Source of the DNA: Anniella stebbinsi
Taxonomy: Eukaryota; Chordata; Lepidosauria; Squamata; Anniellidae
Length of the DNA stretch: 64,000 bases
Assembly: GCA_029215795.1 (NCBI GenBank)
Contig: JARDYH010000001.1
Span: 307,735,154 to 307,799,153, forward strand
Reading direction: 5' to 3'
Shown here: positions 1-11,879 of the stretch, one piece after another
How positions within the stretch are numbered: the first letter of the stretch is position 1
How the letters are laid out: each line of letters opens with the position of its first letter
Translations under genes and position numbers: made by a program
Notes under the pieces: model-generated
What the model was told of the DNA's origin: nothing
The model's input: the letters and a program-made list of their open reading frames with translations, nothing else
Database searches by the model: none

Positions 1-1474
1 TATTGGTGTCAAAAGCAGCTTCCATCTAGCCCCAAAGATCAGGATTAGGCACTTGCCTTTTTCTTTTCTTCTTTTCTTTTTTGCAAGAACCTCAGTTTGT
101 CAGGGAGAGGGTTGAACCCCTTTCCTAGATGCTGCAGTCCCAATCCTAATTGCACCCAGATACCCTGCATCTGCTTTTTAAAATTATTATTTATTTTAAA
201 AAACCAGCACATTAATTATGATTCACACATTTAAAATAATGGGTTGGATCCAGACTTATTCATGCTTCAACTAGGCCCAATGAAATCCATGTCCCTTTGG
301 TTGCATACATAACAGGAAGTTCTGTTTAGGATAGGGGTGTATTAACACTGTATTTTATTATCTTGACATTATGACATTTATGGATCAATTCAAATAATCC
401 TTGGACTGTGTTACATTAGGTTGGATTAGCATAACTAATTATTTTCCTTAGCAGCAGCAGATGGAACACTAACTGCCAGTTTTTAAAGACAATGCTACTT
501 ATTCAGTAATGGCAACCTTTTGTATCATGAGGTGGAATATTTTATCTTTTAATCGATTCCTTGCATACCACTTTGGTTTTATTAGGCCGTTACCTTGGGG
601 TTGTTGTTAGTGTTTTCTTTGTGCCACCAGGGCCTATCTCAGCTCAATGGGACCGGATTTTAATAACAGGTTTCACCTCTGAATCATACGTATGAAGCAA
701 TAACAAAGTCCAAAGTATCTCTGTACATGCACAGTGTTCCTCTTCCTCGCCTCACCATATAGGAAGCTCAATGTCGTTATGGATTAGGGAGAATGAAGGC
801 TGTCAATGCTTCTCAGGGGGTTTAGCTCTCAGCCAGGCTGAGCTTTGCTAGAAATGAAGCTCTTGTTCGTATCTTTCCCAACCCATCTGAATGCGGTTGG
901 TTTAATAGCTAATCATGATATACAGCATCTGTACTGCACACTTTGGGTTTTCCAAGGCAGTGGAGCTGTGAATCTGTTCCAGGAGCCAATCTACACATAA
1001 GCTTTGAAATGTTTAGGTTTGGTTTTGAGGACGCTTTGGGGCACACAACACAAGTACCTATGTTGTTTTATATTAGTTTTTTTTTTTTTTGCACCGATAT
1101 TTTACGATTTATAATGGTTTTTTCTTTTAAAAAATCATTTAAAAAATGTTAATGTGTCCTTACTTACCATTTCACAGCACCTCAAATCAAACCTCTGATA
1201 TCCAGAACAATTTGAAAATCCATGCATGCTCTTACATAGTTAAATCAAAACTGAAAGTAAGTCACAGGAATGTTAAGAATGGGGAGAAAAAGCTACAATA
1301 CAGAAAGAAAAGAAGCAAACAATCAGTGGGCCCTTACAAAACGACCTGAAAACGGAAGAAACTATAGTCACCAGCGGTAAAGACTACTCATGTGGCCTGT
1401 TACGTTTTAAAATGTAGCAATTTACTTTGTAATTAAATAGATTTTGGAACTTTTCAAACAGAAGTGTAGATTAG
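1..1474. other. AT-rich DNA, no gene seen
   Basis: No coding frame with recognisable protein similarity is present. The only simple-sequence feature is a T run near 1078-1090. Short frames around 943-1349 are low-complexity and have no family signature. Confidence 0.6.
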
Positions 1475-1590
1475 AACCAATAAGAATTCTAAAGGAGCTA
1501 TCCAAGCTGCAAAGTTGGAAACCTGGAACTGATTCACCAACCCACTGATAATGGAGCCACCAGCCTCCACTGTACCAAGTGTTCATTATA
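1475..1590. repeat. Fragment of a CAGTGG-type hAT-like MITE
   Basis: The segment holds 'CTAAAGGAGCTATCCAAG', then a GATTCACC block and 'GGAGCCACCAGCCTCCACTG', matching the right half of the intact element at 60878-61029. The left terminus is absent, so this is a truncated copy. Confidence 0.6.
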
Positions 1591-2844
1591 CATGACTTCA
1601 GTTATCCTAACAGCCCTTTGAGGTAGGTTAGTACTGGGGCCAAAACTGAGCTCACATTTATTCCCTCCCCCTCCATTTTTACTCTACAATAGGTTAAGCG
1701 CCCCAATCCCAAGTGGAAACCTAGCATGAGGGGTAGTGGAGTATTTAAGATCTGGATCAGGGGCTCTGCACCCACTCCAGAGTAAAAATGAAAAGGAGAC
1801 ATAGTTTACATAGTTTACATTTACATAGTTTCTGGTCTTGGCCCTTAGGATGTCCATGTTGCAGGGAGGGGTAGTGCTGAAGCTCAAAGAAAGGTCGACT
1901 ATTAGAAGAGCCCTTCCAGGTCTGAGTGACCAATTGACTATCTAGTCCAGCCTCCTGCCAGCCCCAGTGGTCACCCAAAGACACCTAGGATGCCCAGAAG
2001 CAGGGCACAATGGTGAGAGCCCTCTCCCACTGTTGCGTTGATGTGGAATGATGGGATTGGATCCAGGATCTCCCTTCCACAAGCGGAAGGCAGTTTCTGC
2101 AGGAGGGAGGCCTCTGCTTGTGGATAGTCCATCTGCCCAGTTTGGGGGATTCCCCCTTTCACCCCACCCCACCGCTCACCCAATTCAGCAAGGCCTCCTA
2201 ACTCTCTGTGTAAAAATTCCAGGGAGCTGGTTGAGCTGCCATGGAGTCGGGAAGCTCACTTCCACCAGCATAAACCTGGACCCAACCCATTCTGTATTAG
2301 ATATTCCAAATCCAGTGTAGAATATCTCAGGACTAAAATGCATTCTTTGTGTACCCAAAGCCACCTTGACTTGGGAAGCACATCATCAGTGCTTCCCAAG
2401 CACAAAACCAAGCAAACAATTTCTCCATTTAGATGTGTAATGTACAAAATATGCTTTTGTTGTCTTCTGGTTGAGAGGTGAGACTCTGCCTGCAGTAGTT
2501 CAGAAATATAAATTGATTCCTACTAGGTAATGTATCCTTTGCCTTTCCATGTGACTCAGCTGGCACTATGCAAAGCAGTCAAAAACAGTGTAATGCTTTC
2601 AGACCCAAATCCCTTGCGTAACTTGTAAATGGAATATTTGCTAGATTGAGTGGATTCCACATGGATTCATAGGATCAGGGAACTCCAAATCAAACTGGAG
2701 AATGCTTGCCAGTGACATTATATGGGTTAAACCCCTATAATCCAGTAAAGACCAGCTGTGCCATCTAGTATATCTGGGATTCTGGGCCCATAATGTGAAT
2801 CCCTTGATCTTATCTTCAATCAACTTTCCCAGTTTAACCCCCCC
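1591..2844. other. No gene seen
   Basis: Open frames on both strands here are short and without family features. 'CTATCTAGTCCAGCCTCCTG' near 1938 resembles part of a dispersed repeat but is too short to assign. Confidence 0.5.
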
Positions 2845-3226
2845 CCCCTTTTTTTTTTACAATAACCCAACTGCCCTGAACGATTTGGGTCCAAGCTACT
2901 TGAAAGACCACCTTAACCCATATCAGCCTGCCCTCACTTTAAGATCAAAAAGAGAGGCCCTTCTCAGCTACCCACCAGTGAGTGAAATTAGGTGGGTCTC
3001 CACATGGGAGAGGGCCTTCTCAGTGGTGGCCCCACACCTGTGGAACAAATTCCCACCAACGATCCACCATGCACCATCCTTACAGACTTTTACGAAGGCC
3101 TTAAAACGTTTTATTTTACTATGGCCTTCTCATAAATAAATACTGTTTTGCTGCTATTGCCCTTTTTGTTTTTACTGTTAGTTTTACTGTTCGTTTTTAT
3201 TGTTTTAAACTGACATTTTACACTCT
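2845..3226 (+). repeat. L2-like LINE 3' relic, left part (continues at 5152)
   Basis: A 114-residue frame (2795-3139) contains a degenerate C-terminal LINE ORF2 signature: 'LGPSYLKDHL', then 'RAFSVVAPHLWNKFPP'. This is the usual '..GLGPxYLxxxL ... ERAFSVVAPxLWNxLP' tail of squamate L2 elements. The 3' untranslated part is interrupted at 3226 by a MITE and resumes at 5152. The trinucleotide TCT occurs on both sides of the insertion. Confidence 0.75.
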
Positions 3227-3407
3227 GGCTGAATTCAGACGACATGATAAGCAACTGGGGGGCGGGGGCGGGGAAAGAATCGTCAGTTGTATTGACTATC
3301 GTGTGGACTGAATGCTGCCATAGTCAACTCAGCGCTGATCCTAATCCACATCACAATTGATTATTTATTACCATGTTGTGTGGAGAGTACCCCCTAGATG
3401 AACAACT
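3227..3407. mobile_element. MITE with GGCTGAATTCAGAC termini, left part
   Basis: The element begins GGCTGAATTCAGACGACA and resembles the intact copy at 5677-6221 in the same order of blocks (CAACTGGGG, CGTCAGTTGT, GTTGTGTGGAGAGTAC). It is split by a minus-strand L2 insertion at about 3408-5112. The rest, including the inverted terminus, is at 5113-5151. Confidence 0.75.

Positions 3408-3452
<45 letters not shown>
3408..3452. repeat. (TAA)n microsatellite at a LINE 3' end
   Basis: An uninterrupted TAA/ATA trinucleotide run. It sits at the 3' end of the minus-strand L2 copy, as L2 elements often end in a short tandem repeat rather than poly(A). Confidence 0.9.
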
Positions 3453-5112
3453 TTTATTTGTAGCCCGCCTCTCCCTCTGGATCGAGGCGGGGAACAACAA
3501 CAATATAAAACATAAAAATCACAACAGTTAATTTAAAAAAAAAAACAAGAGAAAAAATACAACATTAAAAACATCTTAAAATTCATCTGGATAGGCCTGT
3601 CGGAAGAGGACAGTCTTCATGGCTCTCTTAAATTCATGAAGACTGCTAATTTGTCTAATCTCCTCCAGCAGACCATTCCACAGTCTGGGAGTGGTAGAAG
3701 AGAAGGTCCTCTGGGTAACACTCGTCAGCCTAGTTCTGGCTGATTTGAGTAAGTTCTTCCCAGAGGACCTGAGTGTGCAGGGCGGATTATATGGGAGAAG
3801 GTGATCCCACAGGTAACCTGGACCCAAACCATGTAGGGCTTTAAAGGTAATGACCAACACTTTATACTTCGCCTGGAAACTGATTGGCAACCAATGAAGT
3901 GATTTTAAAACTGGTGTAATGTGGTCAACCCTAGACGTACCGATGACCAACCTAGCTGCCATATTTTGAACAAGTTGAAGTTTCCGGACTAGGCACAAAG
4001 GTAGCCCTATGTACAACGCATTGCAGAAGTCAAGTCTCAAAGTTACCAGCGTGTGTACTACCGTCTTTAGGCCTTCCAACTCTAGGAAGGGGCGCAGCTG
4101 GCATATCAGCCGAAGCTGATAGTAGGCACTCCTGGCCGTCGCATCAATCTGAGCTGTCATCTGGAGCGACGGATCCAGGAGTACCCCCCAAGCTGCGAAC
4201 ACAGTCTTTCAGGGAGGGGGTGTAACCCCATCCAGAACTGGTTGACATACCTCCAGACCCAGGTTGGGGCCTTTGACAGCGAGCACCTCCGTCTTGTCTG
4301 GATTCAGCTTCAGTTTGTTTTTCCTCATCCAGCCCATTACCACCTCCAAGCATTCATTCAGAGGAGACACACTATCCTTAGCTGACAATGTTGTCAAAGG
4401 CATAGAGAAATATATTTGGGTGTCATCAGCGTATTGATAGCACCCCGCCCCATGCCTCCGGATGATCTCTCCCAGCGGTTTCATGTAAATGTTAAACAGC
4501 ACTGGGGAAAGGATGGCACCTTGTGGTACACCACATAGCAGCTCCTTTTTTTGAAGAGCAGCTGTCCCCAAGCATCACCATCTGGAACCTGCCCGAGAGA
4601 TAGGATCGGAACCACTGAAGCACAGTGCCCCCGATTCCCAATTCCCCCAGGCGCTCCAGAAGGATACCATTGTTGATGGTATCGAAAGCCGCTGAGAGGT
4701 CCACGAGTACTAGCAGGGACACACTCCCCCTGTCGATACTAAGGTGTAGATCATCCACTAAGGCGACCAAAGCGGTCTCAACTCCGTATCCCACTCTGAA
4801 GCCGGTTTGAAATGGGTCTAGAAAATCAGTGTCATCCAAGACTGCCTGGAGTTGAAAAGCAACGGCTCTCTCGATCACCTTGCCCAAAAATGGAAGATTT
4901 GATACTGGCCTGTAGTTATTAAGGTCCAGGGGATCCAGGGAGGGCTTTTTTAGAAGCGGCCTTACCACCGCCTCTTTTAAACATGATGGAAAGCTCCCCT
5001 CCCTGAGAGATGCATTAATGATATGCTGTAGATGTGATCTAACTGCATTTCCTCCCTGGACAACCAGCCAGGAAGGACAGGGATCGAGAGGGCAAGTCGT
5101 CTTCCTCACACA
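3453..5112 (-). mobile_element. L2-clade LINE, 5'-truncated, ORF2 broken
   Basis: This is a non-LTR retrotransposon remnant read on the minus strand. Three overlapping pieces in different frames (4492-5124, 4209-4571, 3576-4202) carry the reverse transcriptase in order: the 'RPLLKKPSLDP..NNYRPVSNLPFLGKVIERAV' region; 'LVLVDLSAAFDTI' (first catalytic Asp); 'GVPQGAILSPVLFNIYMKPL'; the catalytic 'QYADD' (about 4422-4433); and the C-terminal 'LHWLPISFQAKYKV ... RTFSSTTPRLWNGLLEEI' tail. The wording is that of the L2 clade rather than CR1. At least two frame changes, near 4.2 kb and 4.5 kb, break the frame. The endonuclease domain is missing, so the copy is dead on arrival. Confidence 0.9.
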
Positions 5113-5151
5113 TCCAAGTACCATTGACTATGGTGTTGTCCGAATTCAGCC
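5113..5151. mobile_element. MITE with GGCTGAATTCAGAC termini, right end
   Basis: The segment ends GGTGTTGTCCGAATTCAGCC, the inverted complement of the start at 3227. It is the other half of the MITE split by the L2 insertion. The next bases, TCT, repeat the three bases before 3227. Confidence 0.75.
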
Positions 5152-5270
5152 TCTATGTTTTTATTGTTTTTAATGTTTATATTGTTTTATGTATGGCTGT
5201 AAGTCACCTTGGGAGGACTTCTGCCCTGAAAGGCAGCTAAGAAATGTTATAAATAATAAATAAACTGGTC
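5152..5270 (+). repeat. L2-like LINE 3' relic, right part
   Basis: AT-rich 3' UTR that ends 'GTCACCTTGGGAGGACTTC ... TGCCCTGAAAGGCAGCTAAGAA' and an AATAAATAAA-like tail. It is the continuation of the relic at 2845-3226, displaced by the nested MITE. Confidence 0.65.
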
Positions 5271-5676
5271 TGAATTGGCTAGCTCTTTTGTAATGTAAGT
5301 TCAGAATGGAAGACAGAACCGTCCTCTGTTCATTGTCTATCTAGACTACTTACATCAGAGATGGAGCTAATTTGGTCATTGATCTAAAAAGCATCTCACC
5401 TAAGAATCACATTCTCCATACTTATGTGGCGTATAGCCCCAGTGCTTGGTCTCCTTTAGGAATCACAAGCTTTGAAACCCAAGACTCTACTCAAGCAGGA
5501 GAGGATGCTCAGAAATTCCTATTGACATGATCCTATCCCAACACTGCTGCTGCTGCCGATGGGTTGGATGTATTGCAACACATCCACATTCTTTGCACCT
5601 TGGCAGAGCAAGCAAAAGACACCAAGTAACAGTTTGCATCTTTGGGTTAGCCAAAAGCAAAGCCAAAGGACACAGA
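5271..5676. other. No gene seen
   Basis: Unique-looking sequence without coding or repeat signals that I can name. Confidence 0.5.
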
Positions 5677-6221
5677 GGCTGAATTCAGACAACACATGAA
5701 GCAACTGGGGCGGGGGGGGGGGGACAGTCGTCAGTTGTGTTGCTTATTGTGTTGTGTGGAGGGTAACACGCCACACACAAACTACTGACGGTATGCTATT
5801 CTGCCCAAATAAGCAACTGAGAGAAACAACTGGCTTGCAAGTTGTTTAGCTCAAAGCCAGTTGTTTAAAGTGTTGTGTGGAGGGGTGAGTGGGTTAATGG
5901 CGAGGGGGGAGTGGGTTAAAACACAAGCCCATAGAGGCAGGCGGCAAGAGCGACCAAAGTGGCGGCTGCCACTCTGCTACAACTGGTGCAACTTGCAGAG
6001 GCTGCTGGGATAGAACTGGGAGGACTGAGGGAGGAGGGGGGGAGGGAGAGGGGAGGGGGCTGTGTTAGTCAAATGCCAGGTTGACTATTAGTCCACTCAA
6101 TGCCAGCCCCAACCACCCACAGTTGTGTAGGAATATGTTGTGTGGGGAGTACCCACAAAATAACCAACTGTGAGTTGGCTACTCAACCCACCATTGCCTA
6201 ATGTGTTGTCTGAATTCAGCC
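5677..6221. mobile_element. Intact 545-bp MITE, GGCTGAATTCAGAC termini
   Basis: The termini GGCTGAATTCAGACAACAC (5677-5695) and GTGTTGTCTGAATTCAGCC (6203-6221) are a perfect 19-bp inverted repeat. AGA precedes and follows the element, giving a 3-bp target duplication. The interior has short internal inversions around 'GTTGTGTGGAG' and a purine-rich G tract near 6000-6060, with no coding frame. A 3-bp duplication fits PIF/Harbinger or CACTA-type transposition, but no autonomous partner is visible here. Confidence 0.8.
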
Positions 6222-7271
6222 AGACTTTCACTGGCACATCTAACTTAGGGGGAAGTGTATGTGTGTGTGGGAAGGGGGATTTGGGTATATTGTTGTGATT
6301 TTGTTGGTGCTATTATTTGTTTGTCTTGCTCTTTATTAATTTCAGCAAATGCTGTGTTTGGTCATAACTCAGGTATTTGTGAGTGAGATATAACAGCTAC
6401 CCAGATATCCACATTGGGATCCCTGGTTTTCCTAGATGAAGGCTCAAGTCAGAACTGAATATGAAAGAAACATAACCCTAAGACCCCCAAACCCAGCCCT
6501 TGGTTCTGACCCAAGGGTTACAACGTTTTCATAATGACTGTGTGCCCTCAACAGCCAAATAAAATCTCTTTGTCTTTTCTGCCACCCTATATATTAGCTA
6601 TCCAGGGTGTGTTTATGCTGCGACACAGAAACCTGTTTCCTCCCTGTATATAGAGAGTATTTGTATCCGTTTAAGTTGGATTAAGTCTGCTGTATAACCT
6701 CTAACATCTAAGCCAGGACAGTGATTAGTTAACTTGCTGTTGAGTTTCATTTCTTAGATGCCTGATTTTATATTTCCTTCTGTTGTCTACAAATAAACCT
6801 TTAATTGTTTAAGAATATTCTTCAACTTTGCCTTGTGAATTGTGTAGCTCTGAATTAACCCCACGCTGCTTGGCTTTCTACAATAGCTAATTAATGCCCT
6901 TTATTAGAAATAGGTTCTAAAGATGGAAATCTTCTGCGACAAGGCAGAAAGAAATGTATAGACTTTGTGCTTGTCCCAAGTATTTCTTTTTATATGAACC
7001 CAGAGCCTTTTACCTGAAGTAAAATATGTAGTGAGATGTGTTTAGGTGAGAGCGTAAAAGCTGGTTGGCCTACTTCTATATGTCAGCCCATCACTGAGTG
7101 TGGAAAACACATGTTCCCAGCTAGATAGGTTCCTGGCCCATAATGGGAACGTTTTTAGGTCAATCTCAGGTTATGGTTGTGAAATAAGAAAATACCATAC
7201 AATGCAACTAGGGAGGAGATGAGGGTTAAAGCAGAAATGAATAATATTTTCAACAACAGGGAGTTTGAGGG
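6222..7271. other. No gene seen
   Basis: AT-rich DNA with no named repeat or coding signal. Confidence 0.5.
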
Positions 7272-7279
7272 CCACTTCT

Positions 7280-8025
7280 TAGGGTGACCAGATCGCCCCG
7301 GGTTTCCCAGTCCTAACCGGGAAACCTGGGGAGATCCGGGCCAACCGGGGGGGGCGGCGGGGGCAAACCGGGGCTGCGGGGGGTCATGTGGTAGTGGTGG
7401 TGGCGAGCGGCAGTAGACCTGGTAGGTCCGGGCTGGGTTTTGGGGGGGATCGTGGCTTGGTGGTGGGGTTACAGGTGGGGGAACCCACCACCACCACCAC
7501 CTGCCGGGGCATCCGCTTCCCTCTGGTGCTCAAATGTACTGAGAAACAGGCTTCGCGGCCTGTCCCTCAGTAGCGCGCCGGGTGATGATCACCCGGCATT
7601 CTACTGAGGGACAGGCAGCGAAGCCTGTTTCTCAGTAGATTCAAGTACCAGAGGGAAGCGGCTGCCCCTGCAGGTAAGGAGTGGGAGGCAGGAGGGCCCC
7701 CCACTTACCTGCTGGGGTGTCCGCTTCCCTCCGGTGCTCAAATGTACTGAGAAACAGGCTTCGCGGCCTGTCCCTCAGTTGCGTGCCAGGTGATGACGTC
7801 ATCACCCGGTGTTCTACTGAGGGACAGGCCGCGAAGCCTGTTTCTCAGTAGATTCGAGCACCAGAGGGAAGCGGCTGCCCCTGCAGGTAAGGAGTGAGAG
7901 GTGGGAGGGCCCCCCCACTTACCTGCTGGGGTGTCTGCTTCCCTCCGGTGCTTTTTGGGGGGGTACGCCCCCTTTGGGTGGCCATTTTGGACCGGGATTT
8001 TGAGTTCCGAAATCTGGTCATCCTA
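7280..8025. mobile_element. GC-rich hAT-like non-autonomous element with palindromic cassettes
   Basis: The 746-bp element starts TAGGGTGACCAGAT and ends ATCTGGTCATCCTA (inverted termini). It is flanked by a perfect 8-bp duplication, CCACTTCT, at 7272-7279 and 8026-8033, the duplication length of hAT transposons. The interior carries two near-identical palindromic cassettes (about 7500-7680 and 7707-7893) and part of a third (about 7917-7955). Each cassette folds from 'CCGCTTCCCTCTGGTGCTC' through 'ACTGAGAAACAGGCTTCGC' to a central CGGGTGATGATCACCCGG core and back. Cassettes are bounded by CTTACCTG and CAGGTAAG. No transposase is encoded. Confidence 0.88.
7794..7801. promoter_or_regulatory. 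TGACGTCA palindrome (CRE-like core)
   Basis: The eight bases TGACGTCA, the known CREB/ATF consensus, lie at the exact centre of the second palindromic cassette. The other cassettes have TGATCA, TGATGTCA or TGATGACA variants. Binding is not shown; the match may be only a by-product of the palindrome. Confidence 0.3.
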
Positions 8026-8033
8026 CCACTTCT

Positions 8034-8943
8034 AGCAAATGTTGTACTCAAGTTGCAATGCCTATGTACAAAATAAATGTGTACTGCATAATTTATTAAT
8101 ATTTCCAATGCAGCATTTTGTATTAAAATACACAGGAGCCATGAGAAGGAAAGGATTGGGGCACTGCTTCTGTGTATTTTAAAGGGAGGTAGGGTATCCA
8201 AAATATGGGCACCCTTTGTAATTGGCAAAGAGCACATGCGCTCTGGTATCAATATCAGAGTACAATATAAAACATCTTGTGATATAAATGATCTTACTTA
8301 AATTGGCTATATATTGCCAGTCTGCTTCCCTATAATTAACTATATCTACAGAAGGATTTAAAAGCTGGATTTTAAAATGAATTATAGCTAAAGTCTTTTA
8401 TAATCCTATACAATAAGATACATGCTTACGTGAAGTAAATCCCATGGACAGCAGTGGGGTTTACTCCTGTGAATGTGTGTGTAGTATTTCAGCCCTAATG
8501 ACATGAGCTCTCAAGCCAACTTGTCTTTTCAAGATCTTTATTGACAGCTTGCATGCTACTGGGTAGCCAAAACTATTGTGAGAGCAAAGGTGTACAGTTT
8601 CTGTCTCCAGGTGAGCCACTGTCCTCTGCACAAACCAAGTCTGCTTCCAGTAAATGTTGATGGATAGCCTGACAGTTGAGTCAATGGGCTAATGTCAAGG
8701 CATGAACACAACATGCTTTGGGTGTCTTTTCTCTGGAGCAGGCCAGCAATTTGTCTCTGTGCTTCCTTTGGCTTTATGCAGAGAGATAAGAAATTCAACA
8801 AGACAATATCTAGTTAACCTTTGGGAGATTAGGCTCTTCTGGTTAATTAACTGTAGGAATAGCTATTAAGCTGGATGCTGTAAGAATGAACCTGTTAACT
8901 AGATAGATAGGCAGATAAAGTTCCTTTGTTGCTCTAGTCCTGA
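8034..8943. other. No gene; one dispersed repeat fragment
   Basis: The stretch at about 8405-8495 ('GTGAAGTAAATCCCATGGAC', 'GTTTACTCCTGTGAATG') is a degraded member of the 'GGGACTTACTTCTGAGTA' dispersed repeat seen best at 16796-16945. The rest is unassigned. Confidence 0.5.
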
Positions 8944-9435
8944 GGTAGACAACCTGATGCCCTCCAGATGTTTTGGACTACCAGATGTTTTGGACCATTG
9001 TCCATGCCTGCTGGGACTCATCATCATCATCATCATCATCATCATTTATATACCACCTTATTTTCTAAAGAGAACCAAACCATCCAGCTGGTGAGAAAAA
9101 ATTTAAACAATAAAACCATAACACAAATAAAAGAACATTAAAAACCATAAAACATTAAAGCAACTACATAATTTAAAAGGCCAAATTAAAAGGATGCATC
9201 TTCATGTTTTCTAAAAGCCACAAGAACAGGGGCAGGTCTGGACAGAGCACATTCCGCAGTTTGGGAGCAACATAGGAGAAAGCCTTATCACATGTGCCCC
9301 AACAAGCAAGCTTCTGCAGGTAAAGGTGCCCTCAAGAAGGCCTCTCCTGCAGATTTTAATAACTGGGTAGGTTCATAGTGAGACAGGTGGCCCCTGGAAG
9401 TTGTAGTCCAAAACATCTAGTTCAAGGGCTAATGG
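8944..9435. repeat. Palindromic 'ACTACAACTCCC' MITE split by a LINE tail
   Basis: The left end has 'CCTGATGCCCTCCAGATGTT' and the right end 'TGGAAGTTGTAGTCCAAAAC', the two ends of the short MITE found complete at 42420-42548. Between them lies an ATC microsatellite (about 9017-9045) and a minus-strand L2-like 3' tail to about 9380, with 'TTTATATACCACCTTATTTT' as its end. Confidence 0.65.
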
Positions 9436-9481
9436 TGAATTGTGATATGCTGTGACCCCTTTTAACTGTACAACAGGAGGC

Positions 9482-9482
<1 letters not shown>

Positions 9483-9525
<43 letters not shown>
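9483..9525. repeat. (GATA)n microsatellite
   Basis: About ten GATA units in a row. GATA repeats are common in squamate genomes. Confidence 0.95.
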
Positions 9526-9526
<1 letters not shown>

Positions 9527-11860
9527 GGCAAACCAGTGAGTTTTATGGTTCAATTAAAGATGGGTCTCCCATGGAAAACTTTCCTGCCCTATGGGATCTT
9601 CCTTTGGCTATTCCTGTCCTCTTCCTGTTCTAAGAAGTTACAACTAATTAATGTACTTACAGCTGGAAACACCATAGAGCTGGAAATAGCTGCAGTACAG
9701 TAAATCCAGGAGTCTTGAGAATTTTGGAAGGAGAGGTAGATCCTTACAATTAATCATGCCAGTGCTCCCTACCGATTCATAGTGATTTTTGTTCACTTAC
9801 CAATTGGCTTACCATTGCATGCATATGCTTGTATAACATTAGCATTCTCTGACTGTGGAAGCCCAGTTGCAAACTTACCAATAGTGCTCCCTACCAATAG
9901 TTAGTATGCGTTACTAGAAATGCAAAACAGCCAATGTACAAGCAACATCCCATCAAAGCCAATGGCAACAATTATTGATTTGGATTTCAGTACACTCACC
10001 AGTAAATGAAACCATCAGCTCTGTCAGAAGTAGTCCTACAAATTTAATGGGTCTCAGCGCCAAGTAAGTGTGCACAGGATTGCATCCTTTGTCATTCGAG
10101 AAAGACAACCTGCTTCTCGCTTTGTTTTCTGTGTGAACCCTTTTCTACAATTCAGCATTTTTTAAATATAATTTGCAAAATCAAGCTGGACTGTTTCATG
10201 CGATGCTTTACAACAAGTCAATTCTTACTCCAAAATATTAAACTACAATCACTTCCTGATTATGTTGATTGCAGCCATGCAGCTGACAAGCCCAGGCTAG
10301 GACTGGAGCACTAAGTAGCACACATGTTTTAAAAAGATATATGGGCAGACCATGTGATGACATCTTCCACACCAGAACCATGCCTTTTAGGTAGCAGTTT
10401 TAAGCAGCGTTTCCCCCCAGCAGCCCCAATCTTCTGCAACAGCTCCCTCCAACTTAGTGCCTTCCAGGTGTGTTGGACTGTAACTCCCCTCAAATATCAA
10501 TTAGCCCTTGGAGTTTCCTCTCACATATGACTCAAAACAGTGTAGCATCCATAGCCAGATTCTCATCCACATTTCCTTTCTAGAGAGTTGTCATATAAAA
10601 TAAGTGGGGATTTTAGGTCAGAGAAAAATGATAGTTATTTTAAACATACACTGACCAGCAGTCAAGGAAGGTGTCAAGATGATGTGTGAATGCTGTATGC
10701 AGATAGTGCCGGAAAACGTATCTACAAGAAGACTGAGATCCATTAGCTGGTTGCTAAAATCTTTCCTTGCTCTGCAGCAGGAAAGGCAAAATTTCCCTAG
10801 GAGGAAGCAGATAGGATAACTGAGATAGGTTGCTGCTGAGGACTCTGAGATGGATAAACCTTCCCTCTCCATCTGACTAGCTTGCTTCTCTTACCTGAGA
10901 AGGTGTGTCTGTGACTCACCTGACCAAGAGAGAAAACAGTGGTGGTATGGACAGATCCCACTCAGCAACAGATGTATAAATCCCAGCTGAGTGTTCTGGG
11001 CTTCATTAGCCAGATGATACAAAGTGGTACCACAAAATATATGTATTTATTGCTCAAACAGAGAATAAGAACACTTTGCAAGGATAAAGCAAGCAAGACA
11101 CATCACCACATACGATGCAATTAGGATAAATAGAAGCACAACAGAAATAGTGGCTAGCATATTTCTTATTCAAATTAAAGTTCTGTTCCTCTCAGCAGAC
11201 AAAACAGTCATCAATGAGGTCTTATAGGTGCCTATCTTTCAGCCATGGTTGGCAGAGCTTAGGTAATCATGTTTGGTAGGCTTCTGGTTCTCCCAAGATC
11301 CCTCTGCGTAACGAGGTAAAAATCTGAGTATTTATAACATTCTAACTAACATTATCTCCAGTTCCTTATCTTAGTATACAACTTGACTTTTTGAACTCAG
11401 TTATCGTTCCTACTCATGACCTCAGGATGGCCTGTCCATAATACAGCCAGGCTTACAGCCTACTTCAGAAGCACCCTTGCAAAGATCCATCCCTTCATGA
11501 GATAATGAGCTTTTTACTTCCAACCCACCCATGCCAATCTTGCCCCAGTTCCAGCAACATAATTTGCACTTAAAGCTAACTTATAGCATAGATAGCTAAT
11601 CACTCTCTACTTATAGTTAGCAGATGCAGAATATAATGAGTAACACCTATGAAATACAATTAATTCTTATCAACAATACATTTTACATTCATACTTTGTG
11701 ACAACTCTACACTGCTTTAGACCTAGACCCCCTCTATGGTGGCACCTCCAGTCCTCCCATTAGGCACCAAAACCCACTGTTAAAGATCTATAAATAGGCA
11801 AGGGATACCTGCCATACATTTCCTGGCTCAAAGTCATAGGCAAGAGCCAAACAGTAATCT
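9526..11860. other. No gene; two small repeat pieces
   Basis: A fragment of the 'GGGACTTACTTCTGAGTA' repeat is near 10027-10090 and a MITE end ('CCTTCCAGGTGTGTTGGACT') near 10455-10500. Frames at 10618-10872 and 10939-11124 have no family features. Confidence 0.45.
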
Positions 11861-11879
11861 GAAAGTCTGGGGCAATACA

